The notes below the pieces were generated by a model. That model was not told the DNA's origin and did no database searches. It was given only the letters and a program-made list of their open reading frames with translations. A program made the translations under genes and the position numbers. DNA of 64,000 nucleotides from a virus, in IMG/VR virus record IMGVR_UViG_3300033571_026375, positions 55,800-119,799 of that record. One strand, 5' to 3'. This document shows positions 48,701 through 54,233 of this stretch, piece by piece (position 1 is the first letter of the stretch; every line of letters begins with the position of its first letter).

Positions 48701-50859
48701 AAAGCAAACTGGTTAGGCACCTCTGTTATGCCATAAGAACCCATAGCTACTGACTGATCACTTCTGGTAGTAGAACCTAAATTAGTAGCAATAGAATTAT
48801 CGCCACTTGCCATATTGCGACTGCCGATAGTAGCAGAATTAAAGCCGGCTAATATATTATGTTGACCTATTGATATGCTATTTTCAGAACTGGTGAAATT
48901 GTTTTCTCCAACAGTGAGCGTATTAATAGAAGCACTATCAGTAACATTATCATCTAGTCCAACAATCAGATTCCTTTCATTACTAATTTCTATGTCGCCA
49001 TTAGATCTTTGTAAAATATTAGATGCTGTGATTTGACGAGAAGGTTCTCTGGGATCTGTAAACTTAGGTATAAAATTATTTTCGCCCTGAATGTGATCAA
49101 AGGTAACATTATTATAACTAAAAGACCCAGTGATATTTGCTGCATTACGATAAAATGATCCGTGCGCATTATCTAATAAGTCCGCATTTAAATTAGTTAC
49201 TAATAAATTATTATTACCAACAGACAACGGAGGTCTAGTAGGAGTAGCATTGTCTCCCAGTATACGTAATTGTGATGCAACCTCTAAGTCTGCTAAGAAT
49301 CTTTTAAAGCCATATATAGTTTGAGATGTATTTGTACTAATATATAGTTGATCTGCAATTTCTCTAAATAAAACTGTACTAGTATCTCCCTGTAGATTCT
49401 CTATTATATAAATAGATTGAGCATCTCCTCCATTAATATCGTCCTGATTTATATCATTAGCATCTATACTAGAACCCGATCCAAAAATATTAGTAATCAA
49501 TCTAAGTTGATTATCTGTAGGATAATATGCTAAGATACCTGTTTTATTAGTAAAAGATCCACCATAATTAAAAGTAAATCCTCTTGGCTCGGAGGGTAAT
49601 ATATTAGGTCTGTTTGTACCTAACAGAGGAAGATTGTCATATAGGCTAACATCTCCAGCACTAGTAATTAAATTACCAATAATATTTAATGATCCTAATT
49701 TTGTGTCATCTGATTCAGCATTTAGCGGCCTATAGCCAAGAGAAGAAATAATATCTTGAGAATCAGCGAGATATACATCTTCTATCAGGCCTTTGGTATT
49801 GATAACAAATTTGGTTCCTACTTGGGATTGACTGTGTAAATTGGGCAGTCTATCTAAATTTAATGTGCCAGATAAATTGTTAGCATTTTGATAAAAAGAT
49901 CCATGCCTCCCATCTAATAAATCAGCATCCAGTCCGGATGATTCTCCGTCGTTACCGGCATGCCAAGGAGTATATCCCAACAATGCAATAATATCTTGAA
50001 TAGTTAATGATGATCCAGATATGACTCTTCCTTTATCATCTGTCGTAATTTTGGTATATGTTCCTGGAGATCCTACAGGAGTTAAAGATATAGAATTTTC
50101 TTCAACTAAAATATCTGAAGAAGGACCAATTTCCAAAACCACCGTGCCGTTTGGTACTGTGGTCAGTCCTCCGCCAATAAGACCAGAACCAGCTACAATA
50201 TTTATAGTGGATCCGCTAACTACAATATTTCCAGTATTCAAAGGAAAAGAACTAAAACTAGAACCATTGTAATAAATTAATCTATTAACAGAATACGAAG
50301 AATTACTTGTGCCTCCCTTAGAAATTGGGAGCGTGCCGATCAATTGATTTATATTAACGCCAGTAGCTCTAACGACACTATCATCTACTACAATAGTAGA
50401 GTTGGAAATTCTTAGACCATCTCCGATTTTTACATCTAAAATAGAAGTATTATTGGGACCGATTGTGCGTTGTATTCCAGAACCGGCTATTATACCAGTT
50501 ATACTATTATTAGTAGCATTACTCAGATTAACTATATCATTAACGGTATACGGAGAGCTAACAAGTTTATTTCCATCATATGAGATCAAATAATTGGTAT
50601 CAAAATTAGTATTATTGGTACCTCCACTAGTAATTGGCAATACATTAAAAATTAAACCATCTTTACCGGGTTCTCCTTTAGGTCCTTGTGGTCCAGTATC
50701 GCCGACTGGACCTTTTTCTATGGTGACCAAATTAATAGTATTAGTTCTTAAATCAGATACTAGAACTCTGGTTGTAGATATCTCTTGTGAATTAGATAAA
50801 TTAGATATTACAAGATATCTAGATGGTTGAAATTGCTCTTGAACGGATACTATACTCAT
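36787..50859 (-). CDS. Giant multidomain fibre/adhesin (4690 aa)
   Basis: N-terminal anchor (1-49), collagen triplets (50-68), two phage fibre repeats with 'LDADLLDGRHGSFY' (about 310-340) and 'LNADLLDNAHGSFY' (about 575-605), a YadA-like beta-roll (about 645-715, 'NSISIGQHNILAGFNSATIG'), an EF-hand-like loop (D-I-D-Q-N-G-I-F-D-L-D-D, near 1145), a cadherin/Ig-like domain (about 1335-1425, 'RWLVFNSQTISFSGTPD', 'YSIDLIATDEDGLS'), then more than 3000 residues of beta-rich modules that include related 'PP(R/T).xL.NTP' Ig-like units (near 3400 and 3550). An acidic Asn/Tyr-rich segment at about 1620-1840 breaks the pattern. No signal peptide or enzyme motif is seen. The length is extreme for a phage fibre. 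Confidence 0.85.
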   Translation of the reverse strand: MSIVSVQEQFQPSRYLVISNLSNSQEISTTRVLVSDLRTNTINLVTIEKGPVGDTGPQGPKGEPGKDGLIFNVLPITSGGTNNTNFDTNYLISYDGNKLVSSPYTVNDIVNLSNATNNSITGIIAGSGIQRTIGPNNTSILDVKIGDGLRISNSTIVVDDSVVRATGVNINQLIGTLPISKGGTSNSSYSVNRLIYYNGSSFSSFPLNTGNIVVSGSTINIVAGSGLIGGGLTTVPNGTVVLEIGPSSDILVEENSISLTPVGSPGTYTKITTDDKGRVISGSSLTIQDIIALLGYTPWHAGNDGESSGLDADLLDGRHGSFYQNANNLSGTLNLDRLPNLHSQSQVGTKFVINTKGLIEDVYLADSQDIISSLGYRPLNAESDDTKLGSLNIIGNLITSAGDVSLYDNLPLLGTNRPNILPSEPRGFTFNYGGSFTNKTGILAYYPTDNQLRLITNIFGSGSSIDANDINQDDINGGDAQSIYIIENLQGDTSTVLFREIADQLYISTNTSQTIYGFKRFLADLEVASQLRILGDNATPTRPPLSVGNNNLLVTNLNADLLDNAHGSFYRNAANITGSFSYNNVTFDHIQGENNFIPKFTDPREPSRQITASNILQRSNGDIEISNERNLIVGLDDNVTDSASINTLTVGENNFTSSENSISIGQHNILAGFNSATIGSRNMASGDNSIATNLGSTTRSDQSVAMGSYGITEVPNQFAFGAFRTVGSGNQILEHGQYSTVAAYLRGTETDGNWRSMTPIINLPKDKTIAFNIELLINKGLSSGVGHFLFESGIINNATYRNPLNITEILNSTTVPNSGTKIQVFNNSQLRRHYHFWNYTNPVRPESPTRVGQYINCLDAPNRELDISIRHLPTYHMYTPTQVHISGIFEKTFDGNLILDVSKPRYSGIFTQSFTSPHISIYSKNHGVVQDSEVDIEFVSSSKYFLPKKRYKALLSGQDSFFVSSPEWRGVKQTLNNETKIYIQNTSEYNKLFAFDFIASISNNIITLPIGTVNNAGYRIDQIAKNNMNIKLVQPYSNIAYNRIIQSISGNKLFINYPLYSDSPNPQQFTGDIRVILDNYSFFVYKECDSLYINSEFQNIKDAKATNTAQFFPDARFSFVNDGGSGTVINPQDALLYSNQNNSIEIAVDDIDQNGIFDLDDVTNVATNNNPFIFSISIPYNITNISDGSVVSVRPVFNNNTGTLNLYHRNTYNCSYSSTYSDLNKHSGCYIRWKDDSNYHRISIFDSGNKPVNFISNPPSFELSNGYLSDNNKFFNIQQSGNRYYLYTNTSFDYETNNIIPIRVKASSHKDNIAPNFEKILYIYIQNQQENPLVAKPIGNFNIYANDIFEYNVPSDTFSDSDHGELKYSAEIKGGHSLPRWLVFNSQTISFSGTPDICDIGAYSIDLIATDEDGLSITDNFIIEVADNPVSTMEVFAYDVSNILRTENIYLTQNHLEENAPPATLVGELRHIGGYNPYITFLTAENNFSGILNKNSDIVTKCKPILQHYIPASISGSPEFLSIYSDVSLKDNLNNTLGSGYKVKNVYKPTIFSGTPINNGKIIFDNTNFDYSVSTLFTNQLLPMRNVNPSFGSRMRIGSFNDYSATLTNGLLQEKRGSDIELILTENNEVINHNMNELLISYYIEEEDRFNDICSENEVDKLIYTNYHEYKNISWSTKNMYSWLFTESEDSNLVPENNVLQNLQSENISNLESISYPPTYTNIELLTENYENINDEAYFSLTDNIVDYVWYSDDPIKIYRQFHNNIDRSFIDNKSPNYPLNPLQQLYYSNDTIGLLQSNIDYTRDNNQLNYAHDYWYFDKELNNAVLYVDKLGSDDNAHFITEQRIYAGAYIDSAPYEYGLLITEDGHGIISNTKTHHGSRIELSDRYEILESINIFNDNGKIFLDSSIDSLLCENNDLVVHDYAISAKSGTAYILFPGKNNQIKINYPNRASLSANRIGHGQQGYYEDQLSLLPTSLKFTEPNFFYTWGKLIPYRLYTDEYAIRLDSAYSGISQNGKICYSGNIPDSGHYFPEIFQTYNFTTYTGICPIPSLSGGFNGFGIRENYNDNGEYVTGLVTFYTDVTSSKISISAINDEFNLDERNTDYLRIYNPVTSAYNPQLPRIDTYFDIDILSDKAFSVENLFLYPSIYNIVHSGNISVNLDRNHNRKSYSPKIVNRIPIVFDTVYNSNQNRLPKNNFFDIESISGNKIYVKDDRSYLLKESIYPDYFNHAVRASYLTNGCSFLGSLFHNNNKIYDIRPNLNLFDQVYNNATFEFDKNKKELAINLPTGLVKVFDNIELFNFAALSPYMIFDTSKVYHTGFTVLQQNMSIRNTDPTPEQDFILMERSLTVLAPDNIERLTFNSDIFSNSVSGTCSISSKLANRLATGYLLNYTDNISNQSGHQVLSIQNGYQLSGVIPRNHNILSSTGILLDDRLGFSSVISTGSPILLSGVKTHKIVDSDDIGYTEFYRINASGFPVHHLLSSGIYGKGTVSLPYKIFIDTSGSSTNTRMVELLYLGHNPNTLNFYGVLSTSGSMGDFSITQIKLADQLHIDYLNKLGVVSGVTPVIDTGTLGYDSNINWSIPVDRYDIIQLRIDPNNMPSGNNACYLYAYMQDPADPLPLKLDHPSLVNTGIAYFPSYKEINKSLFYILPTINTTVKYCNLNQPYNKNNNIFYNGNIIQLTRLDSIKSFLNKNDHIKLQKINDVNIIGGSHINKINNSNETTHITGISIDGKIAIPPNQYMYASKALLEDTNRHVDVFSTGINTRTPISGYIDFVGYNSGSFNLIDYNNLIVQSHGGSTARWPQDTDGHLVPPIFTGIYSVVDNGTSSCTSGRLCVSISGYKNTPISDYMLFDKYYYFDFIDGMPSSSNLYKIKDKLSYQKISIDIPYDTSLINNSGLVYIIDSHFNIKPHLDPNLNNAFIRNVATLSNVNNIDLLEHTIHAFDDSTKKWNHIFHLPQTLPAFSSYPISVSIGSALQSGNIVNYPEIPKIGIRDVSVLKNRDFAIFNPVTNNMSTYTDTDALTVRVRISGGTPPLNSNISINTPKIFISGVAEYSFLYFDSLYGYTSSGWNIGINIYPFKNTGVFPIAIGVFDETGSDYRYLNLSITERPMIVPTYPTGYASVTSPYWKLYFDVKGIDLGVNNPNDQGLFVYGSPNDFSYDFVRHSSSELELIGYPAGGGFSTGIWNPIVIVNDFNSGQIIASGSGSLHILSSLNDRPPYTPHINNLNTNTYINLAKDENISFQVPVYETDQQHSSITTSVNGGVYFGTTRIFAGFDPGLNRFNIEYVPTNTGNTSYLSETAYAADRLVNFSVSQPIYTNGNPSWTTYTSENYLTNFTFFRPLLIDTTFTNTVPEFEIDKPWVYEFAIVEGVCKHRPNLPPRVTLFNTPNFGTITHRYLSYSLSYRYDNINKLWIVTAQGKPDIYGKYAPSTGIYTMNIFADDTYGSYSRSSFNIKYIPTNSIQYIFPNLYNTPNNEFFIQADIKEPNSGVYPNITFDGENTIDMNYANMYKKYNKDLNIWEVAGTGNKFVQKWDSRILIDKTSINPSITLQCKGIATDKITAVAKVNLLELQNTNRDIVIDQAKSIKISGIKNYTNPESGIIIKQGDEPWTLEFDTIFGLESPLHPPTIILQNTPTFCTGYDPRLDPKYSDVIDPNLQNPCLSSSSPSFNDNLKTWHFKFSGVPSCSLLGSLPFTITAIDTNLVLENPYIEPPDIVDTLFTYVPIDIPHPDPVVQDKEDPQEQLLLKPLCDTFYFRKLKFGPKAREQCPQPTGLTGIIISGSLPSGLSYTINYPSYLLDNPFNAPLYNNLQSGEVIIQGYPLSFAPNGAAYDETFGITVVDARNNSGSKVLTFNQTVSINDPNISIAVYFDSDKPVFTPSTGLQILPLQGTYRWKPEPIVDELECRSILPNNTCPTKIIPYSGQEEPDSLLFLLMNETNNFGIQSEDLVIGNEVYIRINQDVSNSNNGRYSLKKTTSSFPGSPVPSNLWYVNTKEAFQPRTGLVDIVVGNYKFENISDLNNLFNGDIQYNFGCLLGNGSIGNDGLNNKLGIKGYLSPGFSGYLPTNGAWKSNDVRLTGLRFINIDSSNTRTNIAYTNCWETGYLRISGVVLPRPYVEITDPPPAANNNFSWDGSSFALDTRLSFGNTQLERGIVENLRNGTANYLLTNMYTNQTELSGSQSISLTSPVAINLTSAILGNAARGTGTVFKLDIESPSNSTFPTFNVQARPGAIPSTYFWVHKATATPVTKPSQSSLPPIIPCIPEYISIVSGDIINNISPSIYGIDGSAYGGYIPHDICFPEPPTCSNNELYYTSGGSPWLAKNYLPIISGIILESINTKNNFKTTGSYNSSAQTVLISNINNVLLEGNLINITITKTEWNNEITVVDSFITELSSTNIVGNNVVFYNKIYTNIGQSALMIDIKFLNQIKDIDTINNLVTVYHNNLNLSINDNIAMSSVSGSTSLNAIDSPGVPYIAVIDNTGLIISTNLYNNFNIGNYVNIYKIIEDNIKIMPNNISSDQEGVYDFKISGRANILYGNYFYRIMTKENINMPIFSNISTNIVPKKYEKDIPMVVSKPLEILSASVTWPSASNSWTVTLEIDGGRLPALSETIDVRIDLDGTENYVRCGFRRFPINKDKDIFNPINNTTIITLSSIPNTVDWGNQSAFHIRVSDSTGTDTVLILKDT

Positions 50860-50866
50860 TTGATTA

Positions 50867-51319
50867 TTAATTGCCTAATGACGAACATTGTCCACAATCA
50901 TCTTGCGTATTAATATCACACTGAAATGCTTCAGTACCAGGAACATTTCTTGATATCAATCCAATAGAGCCTTGTAAAATTCTAAATACTTTTTTCCCTC
51001 CACCAGAATATAAATCGTTCGGCTCTTGTAATTCTAGATCATATCTTGCACCACCGAAGGTATATTGAGCTGTTTGACTAGCTGGTATTCTTAAAATTAG
51101 TTTACCTAATAATGGATCTATATAAAACTCATATTGACTATTTCGTGTATCTGTCACAAAAGTACGTATAATGGGATTTTCTGGTTGATCTTCTATCCAT
51201 CTGAGTCTTGCACACCAATTTGTCAAATTAATAGCAGTATTATTATCGTTCTTATATTCAAAAGCAATAACAAAAGCTGTTCCTTTTTCCATTGTAAAAC
51301 TGTATTCAGCAGCTGCCAT
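50867..51319 (-). CDS. Small beta-sandwich structural protein (150 aa)
   Basis: The N-terminus (Y-S-F-T-M-E-K-G-T-A-F), the middle 'INLTNWCARLRW' and the closing 'YDLELQEPND' with 'VFRILQGSIGLIS' follow the pattern of a widespread family of small phage structural proteins that often sits next to fibre genes. The C-terminal tail has three Cys (C-D-I-N-T-Q-D-D-C-G-Q-C). It ends 7 bp before the giant adhesin gene begins. It may be the adaptor that holds the collagen-like fibres at the head-neck region; this is inference from position. Confidence 0.65.
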   Translation of the reverse strand: MAAAEYSFTMEKGTAFVIAFEYKNDNNTAINLTNWCARLRWIEDQPENPIIRTFVTDTRNSQYEFYIDPLLGKLILRIPASQTAQYTFGGARYDLELQEPNDLYSGGGKKVFRILQGSIGLISRNVPGTEAFQCDINTQDDCGQCSSLGN

Positions 51320-51334
51320 GGTTGTCTCCTATGA

Positions 51335-51850
51335 TCAAGAATAGAAATATCGTGATCTATCAGTATAGGTTTGTAAATATCTGGGATCAAAATTATTTCC
51401 AACGAATGGACTGAGAATAGCCTTAGCAGTGGTAGCTTGCCCAACATCCCAATGAGAAACTAGTTCATCGTATGCTGCACAAGGACCTTGTTCTAGTATA
51501 GTTTTCCATCCCGCTAAACTGCCCGCTATAGATAATTGAGCTGGACCGAGTGCTGCTCTTATACCCTCATTGGCAGCTTTGGTTCTAAAAGTACTTTGAT
51601 CAACAATACAAGCAGCTTTCAAGCTGACTAAACTAATAAAAATTTCATCTCTATCAGAAGTAGGATCTGGACTAATGTTTGGATTGGTAACATCGACCAG
51701 ATATTGATGTTCAAGAACCACGTCAAATTGAACATATTTTGCTGCTACTGTTATAACTTGCAGTATCCTTTCGTCGCTATAAGTAGGTTGATCACTTAAA
51801 TCGTTGATTAGCGTGCGCACAATAATAGGTATTTCTGTTTGCCAAGACAT
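51335..51850 (-). CDS. Head-tail connector protein (171 aa)
   Basis: An all-helical N-terminal part ('VRTLINDLSDQPTYSDERIL', 'VAAKYVQFDVVLE') and location directly after the capsid gene fit a head-tail connector (gp6-like adaptor). The end is rich in Tyr and Arg. The gene lies behind the capsid terminator, so it is either read through at low level or has its own promoter in the 60 bp upstream, where an AT-rich TATAT stretch lies but no clear consensus. Confidence 0.65.
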   Translation of the reverse strand: MSWQTEIPIIVRTLINDLSDQPTYSDERILQVITVAAKYVQFDVVLEHQYLVDVTNPNISPDPTSDRDEIFISLVSLKAACIVDQSTFRTKAANEGIRAALGPAQLSIAGSLAGWKTILEQGPCAAYDELVSHWDVGQATTAKAILSPFVGNNFDPRYLQTYTDRSRYFYS

Positions 51851-51910
51851 AATAATAATTCCTATAAGAAAAAATGCTGCTTATATAGAAGATATACACC
51901 TTTTGCTAGG

Positions 51911-51953
51911 TATATAAAAAAAGAAGGACCAGATAAACTGGTCCCTCTTTTAT
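51911..51953 (-). terminator. Rho-independent terminator after the capsid gene
   Basis: On the leftward transcript, GGACCAG pairs perfectly with CTGGTCC around a 5-nt loop; A/T pairs and one G-U extend the stem to about 14 bp, and it is followed by TTCTTTTTTTATATA. Located about 30 bp after the capsid stop. It would favour capsid mRNA over the connector and adhesin genes downstream. Confidence 0.85.
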
Positions 51954-51979
51954 TTTAGCTATATCAAAGTCAAGAACTA

Positions 51980-52993
51980 TTATAGAGAGCCTAAAATCAC
52001 TCTGCGGTTGTCTAGAACAGCAAAGCCCTGTTCTGCCCAGCCGTAAAAACCAGCTCTCTTTTGACGATGAAGAGTATCATCTTCAAAAATCTGAACTTCT
52101 TCACGGATTGGCATAATGAAACTATCTCTCTTGCGTAGATCAAGACCAACAACAAGCTCATTGTCGCCACCCGGTAAAGTAGCTGAGAGTGTGTTATTGA
52201 AGAATAACTGGTATTCTTGACCTTCGCCAAGTTCATCTAGATCATGAAGATTAACGCCGAAAACGCGATTTACTGTGCCATCGGCAGCTGTGTAAATCTC
52301 TCTGCGTGTTACTTCATCAACCTGATCGAGACCCCAATTACGGATATCTTCCATTGCCTCGGGAGAAATATAAAGATCTGTTAATAGACCTCTATTGTTA
52401 CTAGCTGAGTTACCGCCTCCGTTACGACGCATAACTGTTTTCATAAGAGAAACCAATCTCTTTGTAAACTGACCACTAGCGGCATCGCTATCATAAACAA
52501 CGATATTACGATCAACGCCAGCGGCTAGAAGAGTATGCCAGCCATCATCGTTCATCTTTTTAACAAATGAAGCTTCTAGAACTTCCATTGCGCGACCAAC
52601 AACGTCCCAACGGGCGTCTCTAGCGTATTTTAGGAGATAGTCGATACTAGCACCAATATCAAATGTTGGTACCATAACGTAATCGCCTTCTACATGTCGC
52701 TCTGGGATATAACCGTGGTTGGGTACAGTATAGGCGACAAAGTCCTTTTCTGTACCAGGAGCCAAGAAATCTAATGGAAATTCTGGAGTAGCGCTTTGAG
52801 CTAAACGAATAGGTTCAAAGATACCGTCTAGAATATTGCCGCTAAGTACGGCCTGACGAAGAGGCTGCTCTAGAGCTTTGGCAAATTCTGCGTTGGCAGC
52901 TAAAGAAGTTTCTCTGTGTTGTGAACCAGACTTGATCAAAAGATCTGTAAGTTCTGGTGTTGCTTGAAAAGGTTTACTATTTACTGCTGACAT
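51980..52993 (-). CDS. Major capsid protein, HK97 fold (337 aa)
   Basis: The order helix, extended E-loop ('LDFLAPGTEKDFVAYTVPNH'), 'GDYVMVPTFDIGASIDYLLK', the long spine helix ('DVVGRAMEVLEASFVKKMND') and a C-terminal 'EEVQIFEDDTLHRQKRAGFY' pattern fits the HK97-type capsid fold. Length is usual. CGGAGA lies upstream of the ATG. It follows the protease/scaffold and decoration genes and is followed by a strong terminator, as expected of the most abundant virion protein. No obvious N-terminal delta domain is seen; the separate scaffold would supply that role. Confidence 0.85.
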   Translation of the reverse strand: MSAVNSKPFQATPELTDLLIKSGSQHRETSLAANAEFAKALEQPLRQAVLSGNILDGIFEPIRLAQSATPEFPLDFLAPGTEKDFVAYTVPNHGYIPERHVEGDYVMVPTFDIGASIDYLLKYARDARWDVVGRAMEVLEASFVKKMNDDGWHTLLAAGVDRNIVVYDSDAASGQFTKRLVSLMKTVMRRNGGGNSASNNRGLLTDLYISPEAMEDIRNWGLDQVDEVTRREIYTAADGTVNRVFGVNLHDLDELGEGQEYQLFFNNTLSATLPGGDNELVVGLDLRKRDSFIMPIREEVQIFEDDTLHRQKRAGFYGWAEQGFAVLDNRRVILGSL

Positions 52994-53014
52994 GTTTATT
53001 TTCTCCGTTTGTTA

Positions 53015-53497
53015 TTAGGCAATGTTGACTGCTACTTTTGCGTAACCATCTGCATCTTTTGCACTCAAGAAACGACCAACGCGATAAGCTTCATCTTCTG
53101 TGCCAGCATCACTGGGTGGTGTGGCAGAGAAGTTTCCGCTGGCACCAACATAAGCGGTAGCGCCAGCAGTTGGAGAGCCTACTACTCTATTTGTAGTAAT
53201 TTGACCAACTTGTAGCAAAGTAACTTTGCCACCACCTTGCACTTCATCTTTGTGCCAATTGATGTGTTGTCTAGTCAAATCAATATTCACTACGTCATTT
53301 AAGAGTACACCTACTGGTTTGCAGCCACTAGCAGTGGTAGCATATGCTACTACAGCCGAGCTATCATCCATAGCTACTCCCGAACCACCGGTGCTGATAG
53401 AAGCAACACCACCACGTTCTATAGTAGAAGTAGTAGAATTGTTCATGAAGTAAGAGATATCTGTTTGAAGTTCAATACGATCTGGTTTAAGAGCCAT
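53015..53497 (-). CDS. Probable head decoration protein (160 aa)
   Basis: The small Gly/Ala/Val-rich beta protein lies between the protease/scaffold and the capsid gene, where decoration (capsid-stabilising) proteins are encoded. Features include V-A-Y-A-T-T-A-S-G-C-K-P-V-G-V-L, 'VTLLQVGQITTNRVVG' and the end 'VGRFLSAKDADGYAKVAVN', a pattern of small phage structural beta barrels. A strong GGGAGAA ribosome site supports high expression. It might alternatively be a minor head protein. Confidence 0.65.
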   Translation of the reverse strand: MALKPDRIELQTDISYFMNNSTTSTIERGGVASISTGGSGVAMDDSSAVVAYATTASGCKPVGVLLNDVVNIDLTRQHINWHKDEVQGGGKVTLLQVGQITTNRVVGSPTAGATAYVGASGNFSATPPSDAGTEDEAYRVGRFLSAKDADGYAKVAVNIA

Positions 53498-53510
53498 GTT
53501 TTATTCTCCC

Positions 53511-54233
53511 TTATTTTGAGTTTTTACTTAATCTAGCACTAACAAATTCTACAAGTTCAGAACGAATAGCTTCTACTGGTGATTCTGTGGAATCACTACC
53601 AACACTAAGTTCAATAGCTTCTTCTGTTTCTACTGTTTCAAGAGCAGCAACAGCTTCTTCTGCAGCCATTTTCTTAGAAGGTTTCATCATCATGGCCTCT
53701 TCTTCTTTTTTCATTGAAGGCTTAACAGCGGCCAGAATTGTAGTCATAGCTTCGAACGACTCATCGTCAATACTATCAAATTTATCGACGGTGGAAGTTG
53801 CGGTATCATTGTCTAAACCAGCAGAAAGTAATGCTGCCATTCTTTTCATTTTCTTTTCTTTCTTGAGCATTTCTTCTTCTTTAGACTTATAGCCCGCTAA
53901 AGTTTCGACTAAGGCTTCTAATTCTGCCTTGGTTTTCTTGGATTCTTCTTCCATAGAATCTTTTTCTGCTTGCCATTTTTTCATAGCTGCTTCGAGCTGT
54001 TCGTCAAAAGATGCTTTCATTTTTTCTGTTTCTTCTTCTTGTAGTTTCTTGGCGGCTTGAAGTGAAGCAAGTTCTTCTTCTTTGGCCTGAAGTGTACTAG
54101 AAAGATTCTGATTAGAATCCTTAAGTTCCGAAGCAATACTGTATGCTTCTTTAACAGTTTCGGCGCAAGCAGATGATACTGTATCGATTTTAGCGCCTAG
54201 TTCTGCGACTTGCTTTTCTAAAATTTCGCTCAT
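53511..54233 (-). CDS. Nested scaffold protein from internal start (240 aa)
   Basis: An in-frame ATG at codon 277 of the fused gene begins the coiled-coil part exactly where the protease domain and its linker end. GGAG stands 9 nt upstream, the same motif and spacing as for the capsid and decoration genes next door. The product would be scaffold only (M-S-E-I-L-E-K-Q-V-A-E-L onward). This arrangement is known from lambda C/Nu3. The start is inferred from sequence, not proven. Confidence 0.7.
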   Translation of the reverse strand: MSEILEKQVAELGAKIDTVSSACAETVKEAYSIASELKDSNQNLSSTLQAKEEELASLQAAKKLQEEETEKMKASFDEQLEAAMKKWQAEKDSMEEESKKTKAELEALVETLAGYKSKEEEMLKKEKKMKRMAALLSAGLDNDTATSTVDKFDSIDDESFEAMTTILAAVKPSMKKEEEAMMMKPSKKMAAEEAVAALETVETEEAIELSVGSDSTESPVEAIRSELVEFVSARLSKNSK

